A stretch of DNA of 64,000 bases from Sphingorhabdus profundilacus (GCF_009769755.1 NZ_SDWJ01000001.1:1426001-1490000); one strand, 5' to 3'; positions 35,760-44,858 are shown, numbered from the stretch's first letter. Notes: a model not told the origin generated them from the sequence alone. Translations and numbers: made by a program.

Positions 35760-37058
35760 ATGCGGCCAACCATCAAACGGCTTGCAACAGCTTTTTCTAT
35801 TTTTCTATTTGGCCTTTGCGGCACCAGTCCCGCCTCAGCGCAGGCGGATGACGGCCCGATCGAATATATCGTCCGCAAGGGCGATACATTGATTTCGCTG
35901 GGCCAGCGTTACTTCCTGTCTCCACAAAGCTACAAAATGGTCGCGCAGCAAAACCGGATCGCCAATCCGCATAAAATTCCTGTTGGCAAAAAACTCGCCA
36001 TTGCGCGACATCTCTTGAAGTTTCGCGCCGCATCTGCAGAGCTTATCGCAGTTCGGGGCCGGGTTACACTGGGCGAAAGCACGGCAATCACCGGGCAGAA
36101 GTTGCAGGAAGGGGCTGCGATCGCCACGGGCCCTTCCTCCTTTGCGACCATGATGCTTGACGATGGCTCGCGCGTTTCCTTGCCGTCCAACAGCGCCATT
36201 CGTATCCGTCGGCTGCGTACCTATGTTCTGGGCGGTATATTGGACTATGATTTCGATGTGGAACGGGGCGGTGTCCGGTCATCGGTTGTGAAACAGAAAT
36301 CAACAGATGACCGTTATCGCGTACGGACTCCAAAGGCCGTTTCCGCCGTGCGCGGCACCGATTTCCAATCCCGTTTCGACCCCGAAACCCAAAATGATTT
36401 TGCCGAAGTTGTAGAAGGCGCGCTATCGGTTGACGCAGGTGACGCAAATGCGCGCGCACTTCCCGCTGGCAACGGACTGGCGGTAACGGCCGATGGCGGC
36501 GTTATCACAGAGGCGCTGCTCGGTCCGCCGGAGATATTGCAGTCGGGCAAATTGCAGTCGGACGACATGGTAAGCTTCGTCGCTGCGCGCGCCATTCCCG
36601 TGCGCTACACCATTGCAGCCGATTCCGGATTTATCGAACAGATTGCAGACAGCATCGCGCCAGATGGAAAGGCGCTATTTGCCGGCCTTGCAGATGGCAA
36701 TTATTTTGGCCGCGCGCGCGCCATTTCGGCAACCGGGATTCAGGGCTTACCTGCGACCTTCACCTTCAAACGCCGCCTGAACAGCATTTCGGGCAGCGCC
36801 GGAAAGGAGGATCAGGGCTTTGTCTTTCGCTGGCGTGCCGAAGGTTCGGGTTTGAAACGCTATCATTTCCAATTATTTCGCAACAGCACAGACAGCGTCG
36901 CTTTTGTTGATGAAGCGGGGCTGGATGCCACGATGGTGACATTGTCTGATCTGCCGCTGGCCGATTATTTCTGGCGGGTAGGCTCGGTGCAATATGGCGA
37001 GGCTGAGGTTGCGATCAGTTGGACCCCGTTGGAGAAAATCGCGGTGTCGAGTCCCTGA
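35760..37058 (+). CDS. Periplasmic LysM and FecR domain protein
   Basis: 432 residues. Signal peptide (ends near SAQA), LysM domain at about 33-85 (IEYIVRKGDTLISLGQRYF, IPVGKKLAI), which binds peptidoglycan, then a FecR-type beta domain (GPSSFATMMLDDGSRVSLPSNSAIRI, YRVRTPKAVSAVRGTDF, AEVVEGALSV) and a C-terminal region with fibronectin-III-like character (FVFRWRAEGSG, LADYFWRVGSV). FecR domains sense and transmit across the envelope. Start at 35760 is preceded by GGGA at six bases. It lies between the regulator and the CHASE2 kinase, probably the periplasmic input of that pair. Confidence 0.87.
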   Translation: MRPTIKRLATAFSIFLFGLCGTSPASAQADDGPIEYIVRKGDTLISLGQRYFLSPQSYKMVAQQNRIANPHKIPVGKKLAIARHLLKFRAASAELIAVRGRVTLGESTAITGQKLQEGAAIATGPSSFATMMLDDGSRVSLPSNSAIRIRRLRTYVLGGILDYDFDVERGGVRSSVVKQKSTDDRYRVRTPKAVSAVRGTDFQSRFDPETQNDFAEVVEGALSVDAGDANARALPAGNGLAVTADGGVITEALLGPPEILQSGKLQSDDMVSFVAARAIPVRYTIAADSGFIEQIADSIAPDGKALFAGLADGNYFGRARAISATGIQGLPATFTFKRRLNSISGSAGKEDQGFVFRWRAEGSGLKRYHFQLFRNSTDSVAFVDEAGLDATMVTLSDLPLADYFWRVGSVQYGEAEVAISWTPLEKIAVSSP

Positions 37059-37101
37059 CCATGACGATATTCTGTCTTTGCGATAACGGCCACGCACGCA
37101 G

Positions 37102-39333
37102 GTGAATTTGCGGCTTCGCCTTGCGGTTGAATGGGTGCTGATCGGGATGTTCGCGACATCCATTCTGGTCGCCGCCCTCCACTGGAAGGGAACTGCATCG
37201 TTCGACCATCTGCTCTATGACCAGCTAACGGCTGCCCAAAGACCCGCAGCGGACGGCGATATTTTAATCGTGGCAATCGATGACCCCAGCCTTTTGGCGC
37301 TGGGCAAATGGCCATGGGACCGCAAACTGCACGCGCGTCTGATCCGCAAGATCCAGGGAAAGCAGCCACGCGCCATTTTCTTTGACATTCTGCTCAGCGA
37401 GCGGAGCGAACCGCAAGCCGACCAAAGTCTGGCGGCGGCAATGGCTTCAGGTCCAGCCCCCCTGTTCATCCCCCTGCATTTCAGCACACCAGGAAACAAC
37501 GGGCATGATTATGACACGATTTTTCCGGTTCCCGCCTTTGTACAAGCGGCAAGCGGATTGGGTCATGTAAACATTGCGTTCGATGATGACGGCATCGTGC
37601 GCCGCACATCGCTGTGTTTTGCGCCCGATCCAGACGGGAAATCCTGGCCGCATCTGATGACCCTGACCGCCAAGGCCGATCGCGCGGACATTACCGGGCC
37701 CCGATGCGCTGTGCCGCGGCTCATTCCCTATTCGCACCGTGGCAGCTTTGCCGAAATTTCTTATGCCGATCTATTGGCAGGGGAAGTGCCAGATGCCCTG
37801 ATCCGAAACAAATTTATCATCATCGGGGCAACGGCTGCGGGAATGGGCGATAATTTCCCGACACCCAATGGTGAAGGCGGGATGCTGTCCGGTGTTGAAA
37901 TCATGGCCAATGTTCTGGCCGCCACACGTCGTGGCGATTTTATCCGCCCTTTGTCCGATATACCCACATATGCACTCTCTTTGTTACCCATGTGGGTGCT
38001 GATGATCATTTTCTTACGTTTTCGTCCGCAATTGGTGCTGACCATTTCATTGGCGACTTTAATCGGCATTTTGGCGGTCAGCATTCTGTTGCTGACAAAC
38101 CGTATCTGGTTTCCCCCAGGAACGGCGTTGTTGGGCGTGTTGATGGTCTACCCACTGTGGGGCTGGCGCAGGCTGCAGGCGATCAGCACATTCATGGACA
38201 CCGAACTGCGGTCATTCGACCAAAGCGACGACATGCGGGTATGGCCGATTTCCTATAGTCAGGCGACGGACATTGTCGGCCGGCAAAGCGAAGCCCTTGC
38301 CCATGCAATCGATCATATGCGCGACCTGCGACGTTTCGTATCAGACACCCTTGCCGACCTGCCCGACCCGATGTTCGTCACTGATCCCGATGATCGCGTC
38401 ACCTTGACGAACAAGCTGCTCGATGAACGTCTGGGGGTTGATATATATGGTCGGCTGCTGACCGATGCACTCGATCTGATGGTGGTTGCAGAGCAGCGGC
38501 CACAGGTTGACCGATATCTCGGCCAACCGCCTAAGAAGGATCAGGAATTTGTAAGGTTCGTGTCACCTGCCCAACTGACCTTTGTGATGCGCCGGTCAGA
38601 AGTACGCAGCGATTCCGGCGATTTGCGCGGTCATATCCATTATCTTACCGACATAACGGCGCTGGCCAAGGCAGAGGTCGATCGCGAAGAGGTGTTGCAA
38701 TTGCTATCCCACGATATGCGCGCACCGCAATCCACGATCATCGCCCTGCTGGATAGCCCGATCAATGCCGATGCCAAAAAAAGGATTGAACAGAACGCGC
38801 GGCGGACGATGCAATTGGCGCAAGACTTTGTCGAAATCGCGCGCATGGGGGAAAGCGATTTTGGCGGCGAAGACGTGCTTCTGGTCGATCTTGTCCGCGA
38901 ATCAGCGGACAGCTTATGGCCATTGGCGCACGAACGCGGCATCCGCTTTTCATTTCATGACACGAGTGACAGCGCCTTTGTCTGCGCCGAACCTGAAAGC
39001 CTGCACCGCGCGATGTGCAACCTGATCGACAATGCAATCAAATTCAGTCCGGATAATGGCGTTATCCGGGTCGAGATATCCCATCATGCCAAGGCCTATG
39101 TTGCCGTCACGATTTCGGATCAAGGTTCGGGAATTGATGCGGACATATTGCCAGCGCTATTTTCCCGATTTGCAACGACCAGGCATCAAACGGGCCGCTT
39201 TCGGGGCGTTGGGCTAGGCCTTGCGTTTGTGCACGCGGTCATCACCCGCCACAAGGGCAGCGTGACCGCGCAAAATGGGGAGAATGGCGGTGCCCGGTTT
39301 ACCGTTACCTTACCGGAAGCGAGGGACGAATAA
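37102..39333 (+). CDS. CHASE2 domain sensor histidine kinase
   Basis: 743 residues. A membrane segment near the start (LIGMFATSILVAALHW) is followed by the extracytoplasmic CHASE2 domain (FDHLLYDQLTAAQ, ILIVAIDDPSLLALGKWPWDR, RAIFFDILLSE, FIIIGATAAGMGDNFPTP), three membrane segments (~285-345), a PAS-like stretch (FVTDPDDRVTLTNKLL), the HisKA dimerisation helix with phospho-accepting His near 537 (LLSHDMRAPQSTI) and a HATPase domain (NLIDNAIKFS, ISDQGSGID, GVGLGLAFVHAVI). The GTG start at 37102 overlaps the TGA of a 14-codon frame (ATG at 37060). Third gene of the RR-FecR-kinase unit. Confidence 0.9.
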   Translation: MNLRLRLAVEWVLIGMFATSILVAALHWKGTASFDHLLYDQLTAAQRPAADGDILIVAIDDPSLLALGKWPWDRKLHARLIRKIQGKQPRAIFFDILLSERSEPQADQSLAAAMASGPAPLFIPLHFSTPGNNGHDYDTIFPVPAFVQAASGLGHVNIAFDDDGIVRRTSLCFAPDPDGKSWPHLMTLTAKADRADITGPRCAVPRLIPYSHRGSFAEISYADLLAGEVPDALIRNKFIIIGATAAGMGDNFPTPNGEGGMLSGVEIMANVLAATRRGDFIRPLSDIPTYALSLLPMWVLMIIFLRFRPQLVLTISLATLIGILAVSILLLTNRIWFPPGTALLGVLMVYPLWGWRRLQAISTFMDTELRSFDQSDDMRVWPISYSQATDIVGRQSEALAHAIDHMRDLRRFVSDTLADLPDPMFVTDPDDRVTLTNKLLDERLGVDIYGRLLTDALDLMVVAEQRPQVDRYLGQPPKKDQEFVRFVSPAQLTFVMRRSEVRSDSGDLRGHIHYLTDITALAKAEVDREEVLQLLSHDMRAPQSTIIALLDSPINADAKKRIEQNARRTMQLAQDFVEIARMGESDFGGEDVLLVDLVRESADSLWPLAHERGIRFSFHDTSDSAFVCAEPESLHRAMCNLIDNAIKFSPDNGVIRVEISHHAKAYVAVTISDQGSGIDADILPALFSRFATTRHQTGRFRGVGLGLAFVHAVITRHKGSVTAQNGENGGARFTVTLPEARDE

Positions 39334-39337
39334 GATC

Positions 39338-39418
39338 ATGAAATTATGGGGTTATGTTGCAGATCTAGGACGCCAGGTTAAACATATCGGACCTTTGCGC
39401 TTTAACCAGCCGCGCTAG
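39338..39418 (+). CDS. Possible 26-residue peptide after the kinase
   Basis: A short frame starting four bases after the kinase stop: basic, with WGYVADLGRQVKHIG. GAGGG lies 12 bases upstream, further than usual. No signal peptide or membrane helix. Only position and closeness support it; chance is quite possible. Confidence 0.2.
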   Translation: MKLWGYVADLGRQVKHIGPLRFNQPR

Positions 39419-39520
39419 GTTTTTCGTCAGAAGGAAAAAGAAAAGAAGGAATAATGGGATGCGCTAAAACGTAGAATTGCAGTATTTCTCCTTTTTTTCT
39501 TTTTCCTTCTGACGAAAAAA
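39419..39520. repeat. Long inverted repeat (~100 bp)
   Basis: Arms 39420-39450 and 39489-39520 are ~31-bp reverse complements with one mismatch, sharing TTTTCGTCAGAAGGAAAAAG and purine-rich ends; the spacer (39451-39488) holds no gene. Could be a strong bidirectional terminator between the kinase gene and the convergent lipoprotein gene, or a small mobile repeat. It fills most of the 39419-39567 gap. Confidence 0.8.
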
Positions 39521-39567
39521 TTGCTCGACACCGGAAATCACAAACTTCCCATGCAACCCCAAAAAAC

Positions 39568-40089
39568 CTATTCGACAGCGTTCCGCCGGATCAGGTAACT
39601 TCCCCGGGGCTTGCCCAAATCTGCCACAGCCGCGTCGACCATTGATGGCATCGCGTCTGACAAGGGCATTTTGCAATGATATTCCGCGACGCGGCTGCGG
39701 TAAATTTCGGCTCCGTCGGCGATCCGCGTCATCGTTAGTCCGAGCCGGAATTCCTTGTCGGCACAGTTTTGAAGGGGTTTGCGGCCTTTTGCAGCGGACA
39801 GATTTTGCGGTCCAGTGGTGCCCAAGGCCAGCGCAGCATCGCGGGAATCGACCGTGATTTGCAAAAGAATTGCGGCATCATCTGCGGGCGCAAACCCTTG
39901 CGCTGACAGGGCATCCTGAACAAGAACATAAGCGCGCCTGACATCGGCGGACGCCCCTTCGGCCATTGCAATATGATAGGTCTGTGCGCTCAGCGGACCT
40001 GTGCCAGAGCTATGGATCCGGGTTTCCACACCCGAAGAACAAGCCGTAACGAAAAGGGTGATGCCGATGAGTTTAAATAGGCGCTGCAT
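39568..40089 (-). CDS. DUF4136-like lipoprotein
   Basis: 173 residues. Lipoprotein signal with lipobox VTAC (cysteine at about 17). The mature part (QTYHIAMAEGASADVRRAYVLVQDALSAQGFAPADDAAILLQITVDSR, TMTRIADGAEIYRSRV, MPSMVDAAVADL) has the alternating beta/alpha layout seen in DUF4136 or similar envelope lipoproteins. No functional assignment. Convergent with the kinase gene and separated by the long inverted repeat. Confidence 0.7.
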   Translation of the reverse strand: MQRLFKLIGITLFVTACSSGVETRIHSSGTGPLSAQTYHIAMAEGASADVRRAYVLVQDALSAQGFAPADDAAILLQITVDSRDAALALGTTGPQNLSAAKGRKPLQNCADKEFRLGLTMTRIADGAEIYRSRVAEYHCKMPLSDAMPSMVDAAVADLGKPRGSYLIRRNAVE

Positions 40090-40148
40090 GGAGCGGCAAT
40101 ATCAACGCCTGTACCCAACATGCAACAGTTACATCGTCTCGCGCTTAT

Positions 40149-40298
40149 TTATCGGGTGACAACAAAATACACGACATAAAACCAGCTGAAAATTCCGTGG
40201 ATTATAGCCCATAATACAGATTGATGCGTGGTGTAGCTGATAACCATTGCGAGCGCGCTTCCGAATCCGATACCTGATTTGACCACTGTACCTTGCAT
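40149..40298 (-). CDS. 49-residue membrane protein
   Basis: A short frame with an excellent Shine-Dalgarno (AAGGAG, 7 bases before the ATG at 40298). Product: a glycine-rich helix, KSGIGFGSALAMVISYTT, and a second aromatic helix, VLWAIIHGIFSWFYVVYFVV, ending in TR. Both are membrane-compatible, so a two-helix inner-membrane hairpin is likely. Similar miniproteins, with an IIHGIFSW core, seem to occur in related genomes (memory, unverified). It lies 14 bp downstream of the DAHP synthase gene on the same strand and probably shares its transcript. Confidence 0.7.
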   Translation of the reverse strand: MQGTVVKSGIGFGSALAMVISYTTHQSVLWAIIHGIFSWFYVVYFVVTR

Positions 40299-40312
40299 GG
40301 CAAAACTCCTTT

Positions 40313-41686
40313 TCATGCGGCTTGCCGGGCGCGTTCATGCAGTTCCTGGTTCAGCATTTCAGCCAGCAAGAATGCCAGCTCAAGCGACTGCGCCGCATTC
40401 AACCTCGGGTCGCAATGTGTGTGATAACGGTCGGCCAACCCTTCATCGGTAACTGCAACCGCACCGCCTGTGCATTCGGTCACATTCTGGCCCGTCATTT
40501 CGATATGGATACCGCCACCAAAGCTGCCTTCGGCACGATGAACAGCAAAGAAACCGCGCACTTCGGCCAAAATGCGCTCGAAAGGCCGGGTTTTGTAACC
40601 GCTGGCTGATTTCACGACATTGCCGTGCATCGGGTCGCACGACCAGATAACAGGGTGGCCTTCCTGCATTACCGCGCGAACCAGCTTGGGCAGGCCGCTT
40701 TCGACCTTGTCATACCCATAGCGCGAAATCAGCGTTATCCGCCCTGCTTCGCGTGTTGGGTTTAGCGTGTCGAGCATCAGTAACAAGGCGTCGGGTTCCA
40801 GACTGGGTCCGCATTTAATGCCGATGGGGTTGCCGATTCCGCGCAGATATTCGACATGAGCAGACCCTTCGAAGCGGGTGCGGTCGCCGATCCACAAGAA
40901 ATGGGCGGACGTATCATACCACCGGCCGGTCAGGCTATCCTGACGGGTCATGGCTTGTTCGTAGGGCAGCAACAATGCTTCATGGCTGGTGTAAAAACTG
41001 GTCCCCTTGATCTGTGGAACTGTCTCGGGCGTGATTCCGCAGGCCTCCATAAAGGCCAATGCCTCCCCGATGCGGTCGGCGGTTTCTTTGTATTTCTGCG
41101 CCCATGGTGACCGCCCCATATAGTCATGGGTCCATGCGTGCACTTGCTGCAGATTGGCATAGCCGCCGTTGGAAAATGCACGCAGCAGGTTAAGTGTCGA
41201 TGCCGCCTGGCTGTATGCGCGCACCATTCGCGCAGGGTCAGGTGCGCGACCGGCTGCGTCAAATTCGATATCGTTGATGATGTCGCCGAAATAGCTGGGC
41301 AATTCGACACCATCAATGGTTTCGGTCGGGGTGGAACGCGGCTTGGCAAATTGCCCGGCCATCCGGCCAAGCTTTACAACAGGCACCTTACCGGCGAACG
41401 TCAGCACGACCGCCATCTGCAAGATGACGCGGAATGTATCGCGGATATTGTTGGGGTGAAATTCGGCAAAGCTCTCGGCACAGTCGCCGCCTTGTAAAAG
41501 GAAAGCCTTGCCCTCGACGACCTTTGCCAGATCAGCGGTCAGGTTGCGCGCCTCCCCTGCAAACACCAGCGGCGGGTAATTGCGAAGGGTTTCCTCGGTC
41601 GCGGCAAGCGCGGCGGAATCCTGATATTCGGGCATGTGAATGCCCTTGGCGTTTCTCCAACTATCGGGCGTCCAATCCGTCGCCAT
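40313..41686 (-). CDS. Class II 3-deoxy-7-phosphoheptulonate (DAHP) synthase
   Basis: 457 residues of the plant/Mycobacterium type (AroG/AroH class II): [70 protein letters not shown] and [18 protein letters not shown] (metal ligands). It condenses PEP with erythrose-4-phosphate, opening the shikimate pathway. The ATG at 41686 has GGAG eight bases upstream. Divergent from petABC; regulation by shared intergenic DNA is possible. Confidence 0.93.
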   Translation of the reverse strand: MATDWTPDSWRNAKGIHMPEYQDSAALAATEETLRNYPPLVFAGEARNLTADLAKVVEGKAFLLQGGDCAESFAEFHPNNIRDTFRVILQMAVVLTFAGKVPVVKLGRMAGQFAKPRSTPTETIDGVELPSYFGDIINDIEFDAAGRAPDPARMVRAYSQAASTLNLLRAFSNGGYANLQQVHAWTHDYMGRSPWAQKYKETADRIGEALAFMEACGITPETVPQIKGTSFYTSHEALLLPYEQAMTRQDSLTGRWYDTSAHFLWIGDRTRFEGSAHVEYLRGIGNPIGIKCGPSLEPDALLLMLDTLNPTREAGRITLISRYGYDKVESGLPKLVRAVMQEGHPVIWSCDPMHGNVVKSASGYKTRPFERILAEVRGFFAVHRAEGSFGGGIHIEMTGQNVTECTGGAVAVTDEGLADRYHTHCDPRLNAAQSLELAFLLAEMLNQELHERARQAA

Positions 41687-41786
41687 GCCCATCACTCCAG
41701 CTTTTATCATTTCAAAGGGGCGCCCTTTAGGCTCATTTTCTATGCACTAGCAAGCAAAAGCGGCAATTTTCCGCCACTTTTGCAAT

Positions 41787-41850
41787 TTGCAACTGTGTCG
41801 CAGTGTTTTAGTATAATAACTGCCAAATTCCCTGTTGGCAAATTTGCCAA
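41787..41850 (+). promoter_or_regulatory. Candidate petA promoter with adjoining palindrome
   Basis: TTGCAA (41787) and TATAAT (41812), 19 bp apart, are the best -35/-10 pair upstream of petABC. Immediately after lies the perfect 16-base palindrome TTGGCAAATTTGCCAA (41835-41850), an operator-like site just downstream of the predicted start, with an imperfect TGCCAA...TTGGCA overlapping it. Spacing is at the wide end, so this is a suggestion. Confidence 0.4.
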
Positions 41851-41929
41851 AAGGCGTCTATCAGACCGGCTGAATCGCCCTGACAATGAAGGTGAAATTG
41901 CCTCCTATGTCAGGATATCATGGGGTTTC

Positions 41930-41958
41930 GACGGTATTGCGGACTTCAAATCCGCGTC
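41930..41958 (+). promoter_or_regulatory. Leader hairpin ahead of petA
   Basis: GCGGA-CTTCAAA-TCCGC (41939-41955) is extended by a bulged GAC/GTC outer stem. It ends 17 bases before the petA start, next to the Shine-Dalgarno AAGGG. The loop CTTCAAA with its stem is identical to the anticodon arm of a UCA tRNA, but no tRNA body surrounds it. Confidence 0.4.
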
Positions 41959-41975
41959 GGTAATAAGGGCAGCAT

Positions 41976-42629
41976 ATGGCTACGGTCAAAAAGACAACAG
42001 GCACATCCAAAGCTCCACGCAAAAAAGCGTCTGAAGCTTCAGCCGAATTAACAGAAACAACATCCAACGCGTCTGCACAAGACAGCGAAACGTCGCACAG
42101 CGAAGGCGAAGGCGTTCGTCGCCGCGACTTCATTCACATTGCAACGGTTAGCTTTGCCGGTGTCGGCGCAGCTGCGGTTGCCATCCCTCTTGTCTCACAA
42201 ATGAGCGCCAGCGCAGATGTCCTTGCGATGGCGTCCATCGAAGTTGATGTGTCCGCTATTCAGTCCGGACAGGCCATTAAAACAAGCTGGCGCAAGCAAC
42301 CGGTGTTCATCCGTAACCTGACCGCACCGGAAATTGCCGAAGCGAACAAAGTAAACATCGGTTCATTACGCGAACCGCAGACACTTGCCGAGCGGACCCA
42401 GCCGGGGAAGGAAAACTGGCTGATCACAATGGGGGTTTGCACCCATTTGGGTTGTGTCCCGCTTGGTGCCGCAGCTGGCGAGGTAAAGGGTGAATATGGT
42501 GGCTATTTCTGCCCATGCCATGGTTCACATTATGATACAGCAGGCCGCATCCGCAAGGGGCCTGCTCCGCTGAACCTGAAGGTTCCAGAATATGCATTTC
42601 TTTCCGACACAGTCGTAAAAATAGGTTGA
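41976..42629 (+). CDS. petA: Ubiquinol-cytochrome c reductase Rieske iron-sulfur subunit
   Basis: 217 residues. Long N-terminal Thr/Ser/Ala-rich cytosolic tail (~48 residues), then a twin-arginine-type signal-anchor [17 protein letters not shown], and the Rieske fold with cluster ligands CTHLGC and [13 protein letters not shown]. It moves electrons from ubiquinol at the Qo site to cytochrome c1. The N-terminal tail is longer than the usual ~15 residues. AAGGG six bases before the ATG. First gene of petABC. Confidence 0.95.
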   Translation: MATVKKTTGTSKAPRKKASEASAELTETTSNASAQDSETSHSEGEGVRRRDFIHIATVSFAGVGAAAVAIPLVSQMSASADVLAMASIEVDVSAIQSGQAIKTSWRKQPVFIRNLTAPEIAEANKVNIGSLREPQTLAERTQPGKENWLITMGVCTHLGCVPLGAAAGEVKGEYGGYFCPCHGSHYDTAGRIRKGPAPLNLKVPEYAFLSDTVVKIG

Positions 42630-42643
42630 GGAGCTAAAACAAG

Positions 42644-43939
42644 ATGAGCTTCCCTTGGGCAAATGAGTATAAGCCGCAAAGCGCAGTGACCAAATGGGTG
42701 GACGAACGTCTGCCTTTACCACGTCTTGTGTATAACGCGATTGGCGCAGGCTATCCCGTTCCGCGTAACCTTAACTATTTCTGGAACTTTGGTGTGCTTG
42801 CCGGTGTTGCTCTGGTCATCCAGATTGTAACCGGCATCGTTCTTGCCATGCATTATTATGCCAGCGTTGAAGGTGCATTCAATTCCGTTGAACATATCAT
42901 GCGTGATGTGAATGCTGGCTGGTTTGTCCGTTATGCACATATGAACGGGGCCAGTTTCTTCTTCATCGTGGTGTATATCCATATCTTCCGCGGACTTTTC
43001 TATGGCTCTTACAAGGCGCCGCGTGAAATGATCTGGTTGCTGGGTGTGGTCATCTTCCTGTTGATGATGGCAACTGCCTTCATGGGTTATGTACTGCCTT
43101 GGGGCCAGATGAGCTTTTGGGGCGCGCAGGTGATTACCGGCTTTTTCTCCGCAATTCCGTTGGTCGGCGAGCCCTTGCGGCAGCTGTTGCTCGGTGGCTT
43201 TGCCCCCGATCAGGCGGCATTGAACCGCTTTTTCTCGCTGCACTATTTGCTGCCCTTTGTGATCGCAGGCGTCATCATTCTGCACATTTGGGCATTGCAC
43301 ATTCCAGGTTCATCAAATCCAACGGGCGTAAGTATCAAGGGTGAGCAGGACACTGTTCCTTTCCACCCTTATTATACGGCCAAGGACGGCTTCGGCTTGG
43401 GTGTATTTCTGATCGCTTTTGTCGCCATTACCTTCTTTACGCCAAATCTTCTGGGTCATCCGGACAATTATATTCCGGCCAATCCACTATCTACGCCAGC
43501 CCACATCGTGCCTGAATGGTATTTCCTTCCATTCTACGCGATCCTGAAGGCATTCACGGTCAATTTCGGTATCCCGTTCACAGGCATCGTGCTGATCGAA
43601 GCCAAGTTGATGGGCGTGTTGGCGATGTTCGGCTCGATCCTGCTGTTGTTCTTCCTGCCTTGGCTGGACACATCGCCGGTGCGCTCTGGACATTATCGTC
43701 CGCTGTTCCGCAAATTCTTCTGGTATGGCTTGATTCCAAGTCTGGTCGTACTGACATATTGCGGCGCTCAACCACCCTATACCCAATGGGTTGTTCTTAG
43801 CCAGGTTGCGGCGGCCTATTATTTCGCGCACTTCTTAATCATCCTGCCCATCGTTTCGCGTATCGAGCGGCCGCTTCCGCTGCCAAATTCGATTACCGAA
43901 GCAGTGACGGGTAAGCCGCTCCAAACGGCAACGGCGTAA
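42644..43939 (+). CDS. petB: Cytochrome b
   Basis: 431 residues, eight membrane helices with the paired b-haem histidines (MHYYASVEGAFNSVEHIM with RYAHMNGASFFFIVVYIHIFRG, and FFSLHYLLPFVIAGVIILHIWALH), Qo-site motif PEWYFLPFYAILKAF. Subunit of bc1 in the inner membrane. Second gene of the operon, 14 bp after petA. Confidence 0.96.
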   Translation: MSFPWANEYKPQSAVTKWVDERLPLPRLVYNAIGAGYPVPRNLNYFWNFGVLAGVALVIQIVTGIVLAMHYYASVEGAFNSVEHIMRDVNAGWFVRYAHMNGASFFFIVVYIHIFRGLFYGSYKAPREMIWLLGVVIFLLMMATAFMGYVLPWGQMSFWGAQVITGFFSAIPLVGEPLRQLLLGGFAPDQAALNRFFSLHYLLPFVIAGVIILHIWALHIPGSSNPTGVSIKGEQDTVPFHPYYTAKDGFGLGVFLIAFVAITFFTPNLLGHPDNYIPANPLSTPAHIVPEWYFLPFYAILKAFTVNFGIPFTGIVLIEAKLMGVLAMFGSILLLFFLPWLDTSPVRSGHYRPLFRKFFWYGLIPSLVVLTYCGAQPPYTQWVVLSQVAAAYYFAHFLIILPIVSRIERPLPLPNSITEAVTGKPLQTATA

Positions 43940-43958
43940 AACAGGGAAAGCCTCTATA

Positions 43959-44804
43959 ATGGTTCGTTTAATTGCTTTTTTGGTAGGCGTGTTTTTCAGC
44001 GGAATGCTGCTCATCGGCCTTGTTGACACCGTCGTCGGTGCTATCAAGGAACCTGCCCTGCCGACCGCCGAACATGAATTCCACAAGACGCCGAAAGCAG
44101 TAAGCTTCGCGCATGATGGTCCTCTGGGTAAATTCGACACCGCCCAACTGCAACGCGGATTGAAAATATATGCAGAGGTATGTTCGGCCTGCCACAGTCT
44201 GAAACTGGTATCATTCCGTGATTTCGCGGCGCTTGGCTATGATGAGGATCAGGTTAAGGCCATCGCAAAGGGCTGGAAAACCGAAGTTCCATCACTCAAT
44301 CCGGAAACAGGCGAACCGGCAACGCGCCCTGCCATTCCTGCGGATAAGATTCCTTCGCCTTTTGCGAATGAAGTCGCGGCACGTGCCGCAAACAACAATG
44401 CACTGCCACCTGATCTTTCGTTGATTACCAAAGCGCGTGCCAACGGCCCTGCTTATGTCTATTCGTTGTTGATCGGTTATGAGAACGGGCAGCCTGCGGA
44501 ACTTCTGAAAAAATTTCCTGATGCGAAGACTCCCGACGGTTTGCATTACAATCCGTATTTTGCCAATCTCAACATCGCAATGGCGGCTCCGCTAACTGCC
44601 GATGATCAGGTTACTTATGACGACGGCACCAAAGCAACCAAGCAGCAGATGGCCAAGGATGTTGCCGCTTTCCTGACCTGGACCGCTGAACCGAAGCTGG
44701 AAAACCGGAAAAGCGCTGGCTGGGCGGCTCTGGGCTTCCTGATCATCTTCACCGTTCTGGCATGGATGTCTTACAAGAGCATCTGGGCGGACAAAAAGCA
44801 TTGA
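43959..44804 (+). CDS. petC: Cytochrome c1
   Basis: 281 residues. N-terminal hydrophobic signal (LIAFLVGVFFSGMLLIGLVDTV), c-type haem motif CSACH, ADKIPSPFANEVAARAANNNALPPDLSLI, the axial-methionine region NIAMAAPL, and a C-terminal membrane anchor (WAALGFLIIFTVLAWMSY). Completes bc1 with petA and petB. A strong terminator follows. Confidence 0.95.
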   Translation: MVRLIAFLVGVFFSGMLLIGLVDTVVGAIKEPALPTAEHEFHKTPKAVSFAHDGPLGKFDTAQLQRGLKIYAEVCSACHSLKLVSFRDFAALGYDEDQVKAIAKGWKTEVPSLNPETGEPATRPAIPADKIPSPFANEVAARAANNNALPPDLSLITKARANGPAYVYSLLIGYENGQPAELLKKFPDAKTPDGLHYNPYFANLNIAMAAPLTADDQVTYDDGTKATKQQMAKDVAAFLTWTAEPKLENRKSAGWAALGFLIIFTVLAWMSYKSIWADKKH

Positions 44805-44831
44805 TCGCCTGACGCACGAGGATCGAGTATC

Positions 44832-44858
44832 AAAGAGGCTGCGATTTGCAGCCTCTTT
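44832..44858 (+). terminator. Intrinsic terminator of petABC
   Basis: AAAGAGGCTGC-gat-TTGCAGCCTCTTT forms an almost perfect stem-loop, followed by CTTTG, 27 bases after the petC stop. Confidence 0.85.

Noticed and set aside
40129-40338. 69-codon minus-strand frame overlapping the DAHP synthase end
   Set aside because: Cysteine/arginine-rich shadow; the other frame has the good ribosome site and membrane helices (40149-40298).
41939-41955. tRNA-Sec or other UCA tRNA suggested by the anticodon-like hairpin
   Set aside because: No acceptor stem, D arm or T arm surrounds it, and no selenocysteine genes are seen in the window.
41920-41975. tmRNA piece suggested by GGGGTTTCGACGG
   Set aside because: No tag reading frame, no tRNA-like domain and the sequence runs straight into the petA ribosome site.
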